Numbered from the stretch's first letter, positions 1 through 7,605 are shown. The stretch is DNA of 22,391 nt from Kocuria sp. (GCA_030454085.1 JAKDJD010000038.1:1-22391); one strand, 5' to 3'. Notes: a model not told the origin generated them from the sequence alone. A program made the numbers and translations.

Positions 1-36
1 CGCAGAACCGGGCCACCGGGTTTCCGGGCGTTTCGG

Positions 37-64
37 CCCCCCAACCCCTAACCCCCCAACCCCC
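37..64 (-). other. G-quadruplex motif
   Basis: The plus strand has four C-runs at 37-42, 45-48, 52-57 and 60-64, separated by AA, TAA and AA. Read on the minus strand this is G5-TT-G6-TTA-G4-TT-G6, which meets the usual criteria for a stable intramolecular quadruplex with short loops. The flanks (65-100) are also very G/C-rich. Whether it folds or has a role is inference. Confidence 0.7.
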
Positions 65-353
65 GGCGGCCCCGGGGGGGTCCAACGCGCCCCGCGGCGG
101 GGCCCTCGTGGTTTCGAGACGAGTCGGATTTGTCGGAGCGGCCGTTCGCCCGCGCGGTTGCCGCCGTCGCCGCCATAGTCGCTGCCTCCGCCGCTGAATC
201 GAGCACGTCGACCATCCGTCATGTCCTGAGCTTCCGTATCAGCGCCATCACCGACCGGAGCTTCACGCAGGGGAACTCCCGCGTGACGTGGGGGTTGCCC
301 GATTGGTTGCTGGTTCCCGGCCCCCAGGCCAGGGTGTGCGTGTGAGGTTCTGC

Positions 354-449
354 GGGGGATACCCGATTCGGCGGCGGTCTCCGTCGTGAGGTGGCGGTTT
401 AGCCGGCACCTAACGACGGAAAACGCCTCTCATTCGGGAAAGCGCCACC
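354..449 (+). repeat. 96-bp palindromic repeat, family 1, copy 1
   Basis: It aligns without gaps to 22288-22383, with 72 of 96 positions identical by hand count and the first 24 identical. A central hairpin has arms at 380-393 and 407-420 (14 bp, one mismatch). An outer pair of imperfect arms runs from GATACCCGATTCGGCGG near 358 to the CGCCTCTCATTCGGG region near 425. The element lies outside genes. It looks like a REP-type extragenic palindrome rather than an insertion sequence, since it encodes nothing. Confidence 0.75.
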
Positions 450-564
450 CAATGCGGACCACCAGTTCCCCGGGCTCCGCCGTGGCAGGGGGCATCGTCT
501 CGACGTCGCGGGCAACGGTCGCCGAAGATCTCCCCAGCCCGTCGCCGACGATGGCCGGGCCGTG

Positions 565-628
565 CCGCGAGATGGCACGTTTGTGCACATTTCGTCGTGC
601 AACATGCACGAAATTGCCACTTCGCGGG
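565..628. repeat. Palindromic repeat, family 2, site A (two units)
   Basis: The core unit resembles GCACGAAATTGCCACTTCG. One unit is direct (605-628) and one inverted (565-588), so together they make an imperfect palindrome. Related units occur four times at 9208-9329. An inner hairpin forms from ATTTCG at 589-594 and the complementary CGAAAT at 609-614. Confidence 0.65.
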
Positions 629-794
629 CAGGACCTGGGCGAATCTGCCGCCTCCCTGCCGCGTTGGCCCGTGACTGACGCGCGCGGGAAATCGCCCCAG
701 TGCGGTCGAAGGACGAAGATCGCACCATCCCCGCCACGAAGGGGATCGACGCGAGCCAGGACACATGGGAGGCGCGTCGACGCGGGATTGGACG

Positions 795-800
795 TAAACT
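795..800 (+). promoter_or_regulatory. Possible -10 element for the ANTAR regulator gene
   Basis: TAAACT fits the TANNNT pattern of the actinobacterial housekeeping sigma factor. No good -35 lies 16-18 bases upstream. It would give a leader of about 65-70 bases before the GTG at 875. This is a weak call made on one hexamer. Confidence 0.35.
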
Positions 801-874
801 GGCCTCTCAACCTTGAATGACGTCCGAGCTGGAAGGCCAGACCGGGCGAAGACACCACGTCAGAGGAGTACACC

Positions 875-1516
875 GTGACCGAGCCGACCTCTGAACAAGA
901 GAAGCTTGACGTCGAAGAAGCAGCACCCGTCGAAGAGGGCCAGGCCGAGAAGCGCCGCGTCGTCGTCGCGGAAGACGAGGCTCTGATCCGTCTCGATATC
1001 GTCGAGATCCTCAAAGGGCAGGGGTTCGACGTCGTCGCCGAGGCCGGCAACGGCGAAGAAGCCGTGGAGCTGACGCGGGAGCACGACCCGGACGTCGTCC
1101 TCATGGACGTCAAGATGCCGAAGATGGACGGCATCAGTGCCGCCGAAGCCATCGCCAAGGACCGCATCGCCCCCGTCGTGCTGCTGACCGCGTTCAGCCA
1201 GAAAGAACTCGTGGACAGGGCCACGGAAGCGGGCGCGATGGCGTACGTGGTCAAGCCCTTCACGGAAAACGACCTGATTCCCGCGATCGAGGTCGCCGTC
1301 AGTCGTTACGAGCAGATCAAAGCCCTCGAAGGAGAGGTCAGCGATCTCAAGGAGCAGTTCGAGACCCGCAAGCTCGTGGAGCGTGCGAAGTCCCTGCTCA
1401 TCACCAAGATGGGATTGACGGAACCGGAAGCATTCCGTTGGATCCAGAAGACGTCGATGGACCGTCGCCTCTCGATGCGCGAGGTCGCCGAAACCATCGT
1501 TTCCCAGGTGTCCTGA
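875..1516 (+). CDS. pdtaR: ANTAR-domain response regulator (PdtaR-like)
   Basis: A 213-residue cytoplasmic response regulator with an RNA-binding output domain. The receiver domain spans about residues 27-145: acidic pocket EDE at 33-35, phospho-acceptor Asp78 in VLMDVKMP, Thr105 in LLTAF and Lys127 in VVKPF. The ANTAR domain follows at about 150-208 with the three-helix pattern ERAKSLL...GLTEPEAFRWIQ...MDRRLSMREVAETI. In mycobacteria PdtaR is phosphorylated by the kinase PdtaS, and ANTAR proteins act by binding paired hairpins in mRNA leaders. No kinase gene is nearby, as in mycobacteria, where PdtaS is encoded elsewhere. The first 26 residues are acidic and disordered. The GTG start follows AGAGGAG at 862-868. 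It sits upstream of polA, a common actinobacterial order. Confidence 0.93.
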   Translation: MTEPTSEQEKLDVEEAAPVEEGQAEKRRVVVAEDEALIRLDIVEILKGQGFDVVAEAGNGEEAVELTREHDPDVVLMDVKMPKMDGISAAEAIAKDRIAPVVLLTAFSQKELVDRATEAGAMAYVVKPFTENDLIPAIEVAVSRYEQIKALEGEVSDLKEQFETRKLVERAKSLLITKMGLTEPEAFRWIQKTSMDRRLSMREVAETIVSQVS

Positions 1517-1527
1517 ACCGGTCCGTG

Positions 1528-1581
1528 GGAGCTTCTTGAGGCGACATCCGGGTCGGGGTTTCCCGGTCGGAAAGAGGCTCC
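1528..1581 (+). terminator. Nested hairpin between the ANTAR gene and polA
   Basis: Outer arms at 1528-1537 and 1572-1581 pair over 10 bases with one G-U. An inner CCGGG/CCCGG stem sits at 1548-1552 and 1562-1566. No T-run follows, so it is not a classical intrinsic terminator. It may be a Rho-independent site of the actinobacterial type or an attenuator before polA. Confidence 0.4.
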
Positions 1582-1605
1582 GTACCAACCCCTGCCGCCT
1601 GTGAT

Positions 1606-1617
1606 TAGTATTGGTAG
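1606..1617 (+). promoter_or_regulatory. Probable polA -10 element; leaderless start
   Basis: TAGTAT at 1606-1611 is followed by six bases and then the GTG at 1618. With the usual spacing, transcription would begin at or next to the start codon, and no Shine-Dalgarno sequence precedes that GTG. No clear -35 is visible. The same spacing is seen upstream of the YigZ-family gene. Confidence 0.45.
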
Positions 1618-4392
1618 GTGACTTCCGCCCCCGAGACAACGCCCGACGAGGAGGCCACCGTGGCCGATCACACCCCCGAACCCGCCGATCCCGCCGAGAA
1701 CGCGGGGGAGCGCAAGCGACTCCTGCTGATCGACGGTCACTCGATGGCCTTCCGGGCGTTCTTTGCGGTGCCCGCAGACCGCTTCACGAATTCCGAGGGT
1801 CAGCACACCAACGCGATCCACGGATTCACGTCCATGCTGCTGACGATGGTCCGCCAGCTGCAGCCGACGCATATTGCCGTGGCCTTCGACCTGAGCGGGC
1901 CCACCTTCCGCTCGGAGGAGTACACCGAATACAAGGGTGGCCGTGCGGAGACTCCCGAGGAGTTCTCCGGGCAGATCGAATACATCCAGAAGGTCCTCGA
2001 TACCCTGAATATCCCGTGGATCACGGTCGAGGGATTCGAGGCGGACGACATCATCGCCACCGGGTCCACGTTGGCCGAACAGGCAGGGGCCGACACGGTG
2101 GTCGTCTCGGGGGACAGGGACGCGTTCCAGCTGATCTCGGAAAACACCCACGTGCTGTACCCGACCAAGGGCATCTCCGACATTCCGCCCAGAACGGCCT
2201 CGGACATCGAGGAAAAGTACGGCGTCGGTCCCGACCGGTATCGCCACGTGGCCGCTCTGGTCGGGGAATCCGCGGACAACTTGCCGGGCGTTCCCAAGGT
2301 CGGGCCCAAGACGGCCGCGAAATGGATCAACCAGTACGGCGACCTCCAAGGCGTCATCGACCACGCGGACGAGATCGGCGGCAAGGTCGGCGAGAACCTG
2401 CGGGCCCATCTCGACGACGTCCGCCGCAACTTCCGTCTCAACGAACTCAAACGCGACATCGAGTTGCCGCTGAGCTTCGCGCAGATGGAGCGAAACGAAC
2501 CCGACCTCGAGGCGATGGACAAGCTCTTCGACGAACTCGAGTTCAACCGCATTCGGGAGCGAGTTCGGGCGGACCTCCTCGAAACCGAGCCTGAGCCCGA
2601 CATCGAGATTCCCGAGCGCCGCGACGTCGTCACCCCGGATGACCTCAAGAACCTGCTGGGAAACAAAGGGACCGCAGTCTCCCTCACGCTGGAGACGGAC
2701 TACCGGGCGGGCGACGTCGTTTTCCTCGCGACGCGTGAGGCCGTCGGGTCGGTACGTCTCGAACAGGCCGACTCTGACCTGTCCGGCGCCCTCGCGGACG
2801 CACTGAAAGAACGCGGCGACGACCTGCTGGTCTCCCACCTGAAGGAGCTCGTTCGTTCCCTGCGCGAGGTCGGCTACGAGCTCCCCGATACAGGACGCGA
2901 TCTGGCCCTCGAGGCTTTCGTCCTGCGTCCCGGAGCGCGCGGGTACAGCCCTCAGGAACTCGCGGCGGAATTCACTACCTACGACTTCGGTGCCAAGCCA
3001 AAGAAGCCGACCGCCGCAGCCCTCAAGAAGGAATCGGATGAGGTGCGGGAGAAGAACACCGCGGCCGACCTGGACAGGTTTGCGGCTTCGGCATGGCTCA
3101 TGCACGACGTCGCCGAGGCCGTCTCGGCCCGGCTGGGCGAGCACGAATGGGCCACCAAGATTCTCAAGGACATCGAAGTTCCCCTCACGCACGTGCTCCT
3201 GGCGATGGAGACCAACGGCATCGCGATGGACGTCCAGGAACTCGACACTCTTCAGGGCGCTTTCCAGGCCGAAATCGATACGGCGCAGCGTAACGCGGAC
3301 CAGGTGGTCGGCGAGGCCGTGAAGCTGTCCTCCCCGAAGCAACTGCAGACCGTTCTGTTCGAGACGTTGGATCTGCCCAAGACCCGCAAGATTTCCTCGG
3401 GCTACACCACGGACGCCTCGTCCCTCCAGGAGCTCATGACCAAGCTCGAGCCCGGGACCAAGGGGCACGACTTCATGGGTTACCTGCTGCGGTACCGGGA
3501 GTTCAGCAAGCTTCAGCAATTCGTGACAGGCCTGAAGGACGCGACGACGGCGTCCAACCGGGTACACACGACCTTCGGGCAGACGACGGCGGCCACGGGC
3601 CGGCTCTCGTCCATCAACCCGAACCTTCAGAACATTCCGGTTCGGACGTCCGAGGGCAAACGGATCCGCAATTCCTTCGTCTGCGGACCGGGCTACCAGA
3701 CGCTCCTGACCGCGGACTACTCGCAGATCGAGATGCGGATCATGGCACACCTCTCTCAGGACGAGGGCCTGATCGAGGCCTACGAATCGGGGGAGGACCT
3801 CCACCGCTTCGTGGGCTCGCAGGTCTTCGGCGTGGAACCGGAGGACGTGACCTCCGAAATGCGTGCCAAGGTCAAGGCCATGAGTTACGGGCTCGCCTAC
3901 GGACTGTCCAGCTACGGCCTGTCCAAGCAGCTGAATATCTCGGTCGATGAAGCCCGTGGCCTGATGAGCAACTACTTCAAACGCTTCGGTGCCGTGCGCA
4001 CGTATCTGCGGGAAGTTGTGGACGAGGCGAAGAAGGTCGGTTACACCGAGACGATGTTCGGTCGGCGTCGTTACCTCCCGGACCTTGACTCCTCGAACCG
4101 ACAGGTCCGCGACAACGCCGAACGGGCCGCTCTGAACGCGCCCATCCAGGGTTCGGCCGCCGACATCATCAAGATTGCGATGCTCGGCGTGCATCGTCGG
4201 TTGCAGGAGGAGAAGCTCGAAACCCGCATGGTCCTCCAGATCCACGACGAACTGATCCTGGAAGTCGCCGAGGGGGAGTACGACGCCGCCGAAGCCATCC
4301 TGCGCGAAGAGATGTCCACCGCCGTCACACTTCGGGTCCCGCTCGAAGTCCAGGTCGGTCACGGCCGCTCCTGGAACGACGCCGCCCACTGA
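1618..4392 (+). CDS. polA: DNA polymerase I
   Basis: A 924-residue repair and Okazaki-fragment polymerase. The 5' nuclease domain (about 34-330) has LLLIDGHSMAFRAFFAVP, the metal-binding EADDIIAT and SGDRDAFQL, and the helix-hairpin-helix LPGVPKVGPKTA. The middle domain lacks the DxE exonuclease signature of E. coli Pol I, so proofreading is probably absent, as in other actinobacteria. The polymerase domain has motif A DYSQIEMRIMAHLSQD, motif B KVKAMSYGLAYG with Tyr757 at the sugar-discriminating site, and motif C LQIHDELILEV. Two starts are possible: GTG 1618, apparently leaderless, or GTG 1660, which has GAGGAGG just upstream and gives 910 residues. The acidic N-terminal extension is not part of the conserved fold, so either start is acceptable. 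Confidence 0.97.
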   Translation: MTSAPETTPDEEATVADHTPEPADPAENAGERKRLLLIDGHSMAFRAFFAVPADRFTNSEGQHTNAIHGFTSMLLTMVRQLQPTHIAVAFDLSGPTFRSEEYTEYKGGRAETPEEFSGQIEYIQKVLDTLNIPWITVEGFEADDIIATGSTLAEQAGADTVVVSGDRDAFQLISENTHVLYPTKGISDIPPRTASDIEEKYGVGPDRYRHVAALVGESADNLPGVPKVGPKTAAKWINQYGDLQGVIDHADEIGGKVGENLRAHLDDVRRNFRLNELKRDIELPLSFAQMERNEPDLEAMDKLFDELEFNRIRERVRADLLETEPEPDIEIPERRDVVTPDDLKNLLGNKGTAVSLTLETDYRAGDVVFLATREAVGSVRLEQADSDLSGALADALKERGDDLLVSHLKELVRSLREVGYELPDTGRDLALEAFVLRPGARGYSPQELAAEFTTYDFGAKPKKPTAAALKKESDEVREKNTAADLDRFAASAWLMHDVAEAVSARLGEHEWATKILKDIEVPLTHVLLAMETNGIAMDVQELDTLQGAFQAEIDTAQRNADQVVGEAVKLSSPKQLQTVLFETLDLPKTRKISSGYTTDASSLQELMTKLEPGTKGHDFMGYLLRYREFSKLQQFVTGLKDATTASNRVHTTFGQTTAATGRLSSINPNLQNIPVRTSEGKRIRNSFVCGPGYQTLLTADYSQIEMRIMAHLSQDEGLIEAYESGEDLHRFVGSQVFGVEPEDVTSEMRAKVKAMSYGLAYGLSSYGLSKQLNISVDEARGLMSNYFKRFGAVRTYLREVVDEAKKVGYTETMFGRRRYLPDLDSSNRQVRDNAERAALNAPIQGSAADIIKIAMLGVHRRLQEEKLETRMVLQIHDELILEVAEGEYDAAEAILREEMSTAVTLRVPLEVQVGHGRSWNDAAH

Positions 4393-4423
4393 CCGCTACG
4401 AGACAGGAATCAGAAGGAACCAC

Positions 4424-5770
4424 ATGTCCCTGGAACCGTTTGAACTGAGGACCATCGTCGATGGCAATGGGAAAGCCACCGACGAGTACCGACGTTTCCA
4501 CGCTCGCGTCGAACGCGGATTCCACGAAGACCCCGGAACGCCTGAGGTGCAGGACTTCCTGGCCCGGGAATACCAGGAGGCCGGGTTCGTGCACCGCGGG
4601 TACGCGGAGACCGAGGGCGTTCCCGCATGGGCCAGCGAATCACCGCAACCGGTGGCCACGATCGTGGGATTCCCCCGCAGCATGGAGGTCGGCGAGAAAG
4701 CGTTGGACCTCTGGGCGATCTCGGGCGTCGGCGTGGCGTCCTCACACCGGCGTCGTGGGCTGTTGCGCACCATGATGACCACCGAACTGGCCGGAGCGCA
4801 GCGTGATGGCTACGGGCTCGCGGGACTCACCGTCTCCGAGGGCGGAATCTACGGTCGGTTCGGATTCGGCGTCGCGACGCGAGTGGGTACCTATGAACTC
4901 GATCTCCGGCGTCGCCCGCGCATCCTGCCCGGCGTCATGGAATCGACGGGCGCGGCCTGCGGCCGGGTCGTTGAGGGCGACCCGCAGAGGTTGCTGGATG
5001 TGGCTGAGCGCATCTGCGAGCAGTCCGACGCCGGCCGTGCGGGCAAGATCGACCGCCTCAGAGGGTACGTGAAGAACGTGCTGGGACAGGTGAATCTGGA
5101 GGAGACATCCCTCGAGCCGGTCCGCGGCCGCGAGGCGCTGGTCTACATCGGGTCGTCGGGTCCGGAAGGATACGTGACCTATGACCATTCAGGACTCGAC
5201 TCGGACCCTCTGAAAGCCAAGATCATCGACTTCCAAGCCGTCACGGCGGCCGCGTGGGTCGGATTGTGGAACCACCTGTTCAGTGTGGACCTGCTGGAGA
5301 CGGTGGACTTCAAGGATGCCCCGGGCATGGCACTGTCCTCGATTCTCGAGAACCCCCGTGCGGTGACGGCCGCCCGGGAATCCGACCTGGTCTGGACCCG
5401 GATCCTCGATGTCGCGTCCGTGCTCGAATCACGGCGGTACCCGCGCGACGGAGAGATCGTCCTCCTGGTCGACGATCCAATGGGTCTGGTGACTGGGGCC
5501 TACGCGATGCACATCGAACAGGGCAAGGCGACCGTCACGCCGTCCGCCGACGTGTCCGGAACGCAGGACCGTGGGGATCGGGCCAGGGACGACGTCGCCC
5601 TCGCACCCCATGCGCCGCGTGTGCGCTTCCCGGTCGACCGATTGGCCACCGCCGTGTTCCGTGGGTGCGAGATCGAGGCGAGGCTCGGCGTCGTGGTCGG
5701 CGACGGGGCCGAGAGGGCCGCCGAAATTTTTGCGGTGGACCGGGAACCGTACTGCGATTTCGAGTTCTGA
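4424..5770 (+). CDS. Eis-like GNAT family N-acetyltransferase
   Basis: A 448-residue protein built like the Eis enzymes of mycobacteria, which acetylate amines of aminoglycosides and of peptides or proteins using acetyl-CoA. The N-terminal GNAT fold has the acetyl-CoA loop VASSHRRRGLLR (104-115). It is followed by SEGGIYGRFGFG (138-149), whose Tyr143 aligns by motif with the general acid Tyr126 of M. tuberculosis Eis. A second GNAT-like region and an SCP2-like C-terminal domain follow by family architecture. The protein ends in Phe; in Eis the carboxylate of the C-terminal Phe402 serves in catalysis. It is about 40 residues longer than Eis. It starts 31 bases after polA behind GAAGGA, so co-transcription is likely. 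The natural substrate is unknown. Confidence 0.85.
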   Translation: MSLEPFELRTIVDGNGKATDEYRRFHARVERGFHEDPGTPEVQDFLAREYQEAGFVHRGYAETEGVPAWASESPQPVATIVGFPRSMEVGEKALDLWAISGVGVASSHRRRGLLRTMMTTELAGAQRDGYGLAGLTVSEGGIYGRFGFGVATRVGTYELDLRRRPRILPGVMESTGAACGRVVEGDPQRLLDVAERICEQSDAGRAGKIDRLRGYVKNVLGQVNLEETSLEPVRGREALVYIGSSGPEGYVTYDHSGLDSDPLKAKIIDFQAVTAAAWVGLWNHLFSVDLLETVDFKDAPGMALSSILENPRAVTAARESDLVWTRILDVASVLESRRYPRDGEIVLLVDDPMGLVTGAYAMHIEQGKATVTPSADVSGTQDRGDRARDDVALAPHAPRVRFPVDRLATAVFRGCEIEARLGVVVGDGAERAAEIFAVDREPYCDFEF

Positions 5771-5776
5771 CCGCGA

Positions 5777-5806
5777 GTCCTTCGTCCAGCACATTGCGCG
5801 AAGGAC
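5777..5806 (+). terminator. Hairpin after the Eis-like gene
   Basis: GTCCTTCG at 5777-5784 pairs perfectly with CGAAGGAC at 5799-5806 across a 14-base loop, just after the stop codon at 5770. A short T-rich stretch comes only some 20 bases later, so this is a candidate terminator, not a canonical one. Confidence 0.45.
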
Positions 5807-5868
5807 GTGAGGTGTGACGAATTACCCTTTTGCAGGGGATGAAACCGCGCATGACGGGCATCTGTGCG

Positions 5869-5897
5869 TTGACCGGACTTGCATCAGCCCATAGACT
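5869..5897 (+). promoter_or_regulatory. rpsA promoter
   Basis: TTGACC (5869-5874) and TAGACT (5892-5897) are separated by exactly 17 bases, close to the vegetative sigma-70/SigA consensus. Transcription would start near 5904, giving a leader of about 110 bases before the rpsA ATG. This is one of the two best promoters in the window, in keeping with a highly expressed ribosomal gene. Confidence 0.8.
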
Positions 5898-5903
5898 GAG
5901 TGG

Positions 5904-6014
5904 GCGCATCATGTGCGCACAGTCCAATAAATGTTCGGCTTCGCGAAGCAACCGTCACAGGATGCGATGGAGCTGACCGAGTAAGCAAACTATCCACATC
6001 GGAGCCCCTACTAC
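5904..6014 (+). promoter_or_regulatory. Structured rpsA 5' leader
   Basis: The leader contains a perfect 12-base palindrome GCTTCGCGAAGC at 5938-5949 and a small GCGCA/TGCGC hairpin near 5905-5918. It also has a five-codon open frame (MELTE, 5967-5984) preceded by AGGA at 5959-5962. In E. coli, S1 represses its own translation through its leader. A similar role here is inference; no known riboswitch was recognised. Confidence 0.35.
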
Positions 6015-7511
6015 ATGACCACCAACACCCCGCAGGTCGCGATCAACGACATCGGAACCGAAGACGAGTTCCTCAAGGCCGTTGACGAGACCATCAAATA
6101 CTTCAACGACGGCGACCTTGTTTCTGGCGAAGTTGTCAAGGTTGACCGCGACGAAGTTCTGCTGGATATCGGGTACAAGACCGAAGGCGTCATCCCGTCC
6201 CGCGAACTTTCCATCAAGCACGACGTCGATCCCGGTGAAGTTGTTGCCGTTGGTGATGAGGTTGAGGCTCTCGTCCTGACCAAGGAGGACAAGGAAGGCC
6301 GCCTGATCCTGTCCAAGAAGCGCGCCCAGTACGAGCGCGCCTGGGGCGACATCGAGAAGGTCAAGGAAGAAGACGGCGTCGTCACCGGTACCGTCATCGA
6401 GGTCGTCAAGGGCGGTCTCATCCTGGACATCGGTCTCCGCGGCTTCCTGCCCGCATCCCTCGTCGAAATGCGCCGTGTGCGCGACCTGGCTCCGTACATC
6501 GGCCAGGAGATCGAGGCCAAAATCATCGAGCTGGACAAGAACCGCAACAACGTGGTGCTGTCCCGCCGTGCGTGGCTCGAGCAGACCCAGTCCGAGGTTC
6601 GCTCCTCCTTCCTCAACAAGCTGGAGAAGGGACAGGTCCGCACGGGCGTTGTCTCCTCCATCGTCAACTTCGGTGCCTTCGTGGACCTGGGCGGCGTGGA
6701 CGGACTGGTTCACGTTTCCGAGCTGTCCTGGAAGCACATCGACCACCCGTCCGAGGTCGTCGAGGTCGGCCAGGAAGTCACCGTCGAGGTTCTCGAGGTG
6801 GACCTGGACCGCGAGCGTGTTTCGCTGTCCCTCAAGGCGACTCAGGAAGATCCGTGGCAGACCTTCGCGCGCACTCACGCGCTGGGTCAGGTTGTTCCCG
6901 GCAAGGTCACCAAGCTGGTTCCGTTCGGTGCGTTCGTGCGCGTCGAGGACGGCATCGAGGGCCTCGTCCACATCTCCGAGCTGGCCGTTCGCCACGTTGA
7001 CCTGGCCGAGCAGGTCGTCTCCGTGGGTGACGAGCTCTTCGTCAAGGTCATCGACATCGACCTGGACCGCCGCCGCATCTCGCTGTCCCTCAAGCAGGCC
7101 AACGAGGGCGTGGACCCGGACGGTTCTGAGTTCGACCCGGCCATGTACGGCATGGCCGCCGAGTACGACGAGCAGGGCAACTACAAGTACCCCGAGGGCT
7201 TCGACCCCGAGACCAACGAATGGCTCGAGGGCTACGAGACCCAGCGCGCCGCCTGGGAGCAGCAGTACGCCGACGCCCAGGCTCGCTGGGAGGCCCACAA
7301 GGAGCAGGTCCGCAAGGCCCTGGCCGAGGATGCCGACGCCGCCGCTACCGCAGCGACCGGTTCGTCCTCCTCTTCTTCCTCCTCTGCTCCGTCCAACGCG
7401 GCCCCCGCGCCGTCGAGCTACTCCTCCGAGGTCCCGGCGTCCGATTCCGGCACGCTGGCTTCCGACGAGGCCCTGGCTGCCCTGCGCGAGAAGCTCACCG
7501 GCAACAACTGA
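6015..7511 (+). CDS. rpsA: 30S ribosomal protein S1
   Basis: A 498-residue mRNA-binding ribosomal protein. Four S1/OB domains are visible at about 33-102, 119-188, 206-275 and 291-362. The last two have the clear pattern GxVxxxxxFGAFVxL...GLVHxSEL...RxSLSLK. A long tail follows. It begins with an acidic Tyr/Trp-rich stretch (DPAMYGMAAEYDEQGNYKY and onward), continues with an Ala/Ser-rich linker holding eight consecutive Ser, and ends in SDEALAALREKLTGNN, a terminal motif I recall from Micrococcales S1 proteins. Actinobacterial S1 normally has four domains rather than the six of E. coli, so the length is typical. The early part uses many GTT valine codons, unlike the flanking genes and consistent with strong expression. 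GGAG at 6001-6004 is the probable ribosome binding site. It has its own promoter and terminator. Confidence 0.97.
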   Translation: MTTNTPQVAINDIGTEDEFLKAVDETIKYFNDGDLVSGEVVKVDRDEVLLDIGYKTEGVIPSRELSIKHDVDPGEVVAVGDEVEALVLTKEDKEGRLILSKKRAQYERAWGDIEKVKEEDGVVTGTVIEVVKGGLILDIGLRGFLPASLVEMRRVRDLAPYIGQEIEAKIIELDKNRNNVVLSRRAWLEQTQSEVRSSFLNKLEKGQVRTGVVSSIVNFGAFVDLGGVDGLVHVSELSWKHIDHPSEVVEVGQEVTVEVLEVDLDRERVSLSLKATQEDPWQTFARTHALGQVVPGKVTKLVPFGAFVRVEDGIEGLVHISELAVRHVDLAEQVVSVGDELFVKVIDIDLDRRRISLSLKQANEGVDPDGSEFDPAMYGMAAEYDEQGNYKYPEGFDPETNEWLEGYETQRAAWEQQYADAQARWEAHKEQVRKALAEDADAAATAATGSSSSSSSSAPSNAAPAPSSYSSEVPASDSGTLASDEALAALREKLTGNN

Positions 7512-7571
7512 TCGGTTGCCAGAGTTGCCCGCGACGTGACCGAGTCGCACCGCGGGTGAACGCTTGAATGG

Positions 7572-7605
7572 AAGGCCCCTCATCGTTGAACGATGGGGGG
7601 CCTTT
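7572..7605 (+). terminator. Intrinsic terminator of rpsA
   Basis: Arms AAGGCCCCTCATCG (7572-7585) and CGATGGGGGGCCTT (7591-7604) pair over 14 bases with one G-U around the loop TTGAA, and a short T-run ends at 7605. It lies 60 bases after the rpsA stop. Confidence 0.88.

Larger units (their letters stand above)
1..874. other. Long stretch without a convincing gene
   Basis: No reading frame here combines a ribosome binding site, a recognisable protein and consistent codon use. The open frames present (for example 130-345 and 386-820 on the plus strand, and one leaving the left edge from 222 on the minus strand) are low-complexity and match no family I know. The stretch holds a G-quadruplex motif at 37-64, a 96-bp palindromic repeat at 354-449, a second repeat type at 565-628, and the probable promoter and leader of the ANTAR regulator gene from about 795. 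A small RNA cannot be excluded, but nothing specific points to one. Confidence 0.6.

Noticed and set aside
1..222. Minus-strand open frame from the ATG at 222 leaving the left edge
   Set aside because: Gly/Arg/Pro-rich translation through the G-runs, with a TTA codon and mixed third-position composition. It is not distinguishable from noise without the sequence beyond the edge.
130..345. Plus-strand open frame of 71 codons starting at TTG
   Set aside because: GC-rich third positions, but a TTG start without a ribosome site, low-complexity Ala/Ser composition and no family resemblance. Probably open by composition.
386..820. Plus-strand open frame of 144 codons with a GTG start
   Set aside because: It runs across both palindromic repeats and the predicted promoter region; the product is Arg/Pro/Ser-rich and resembles nothing.
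1306..4389. Antisense frame of 1027 codons opposite polA
   Set aside because: A mirror of polA's GC-rich third positions; the protein is low-complexity and matches no domain.
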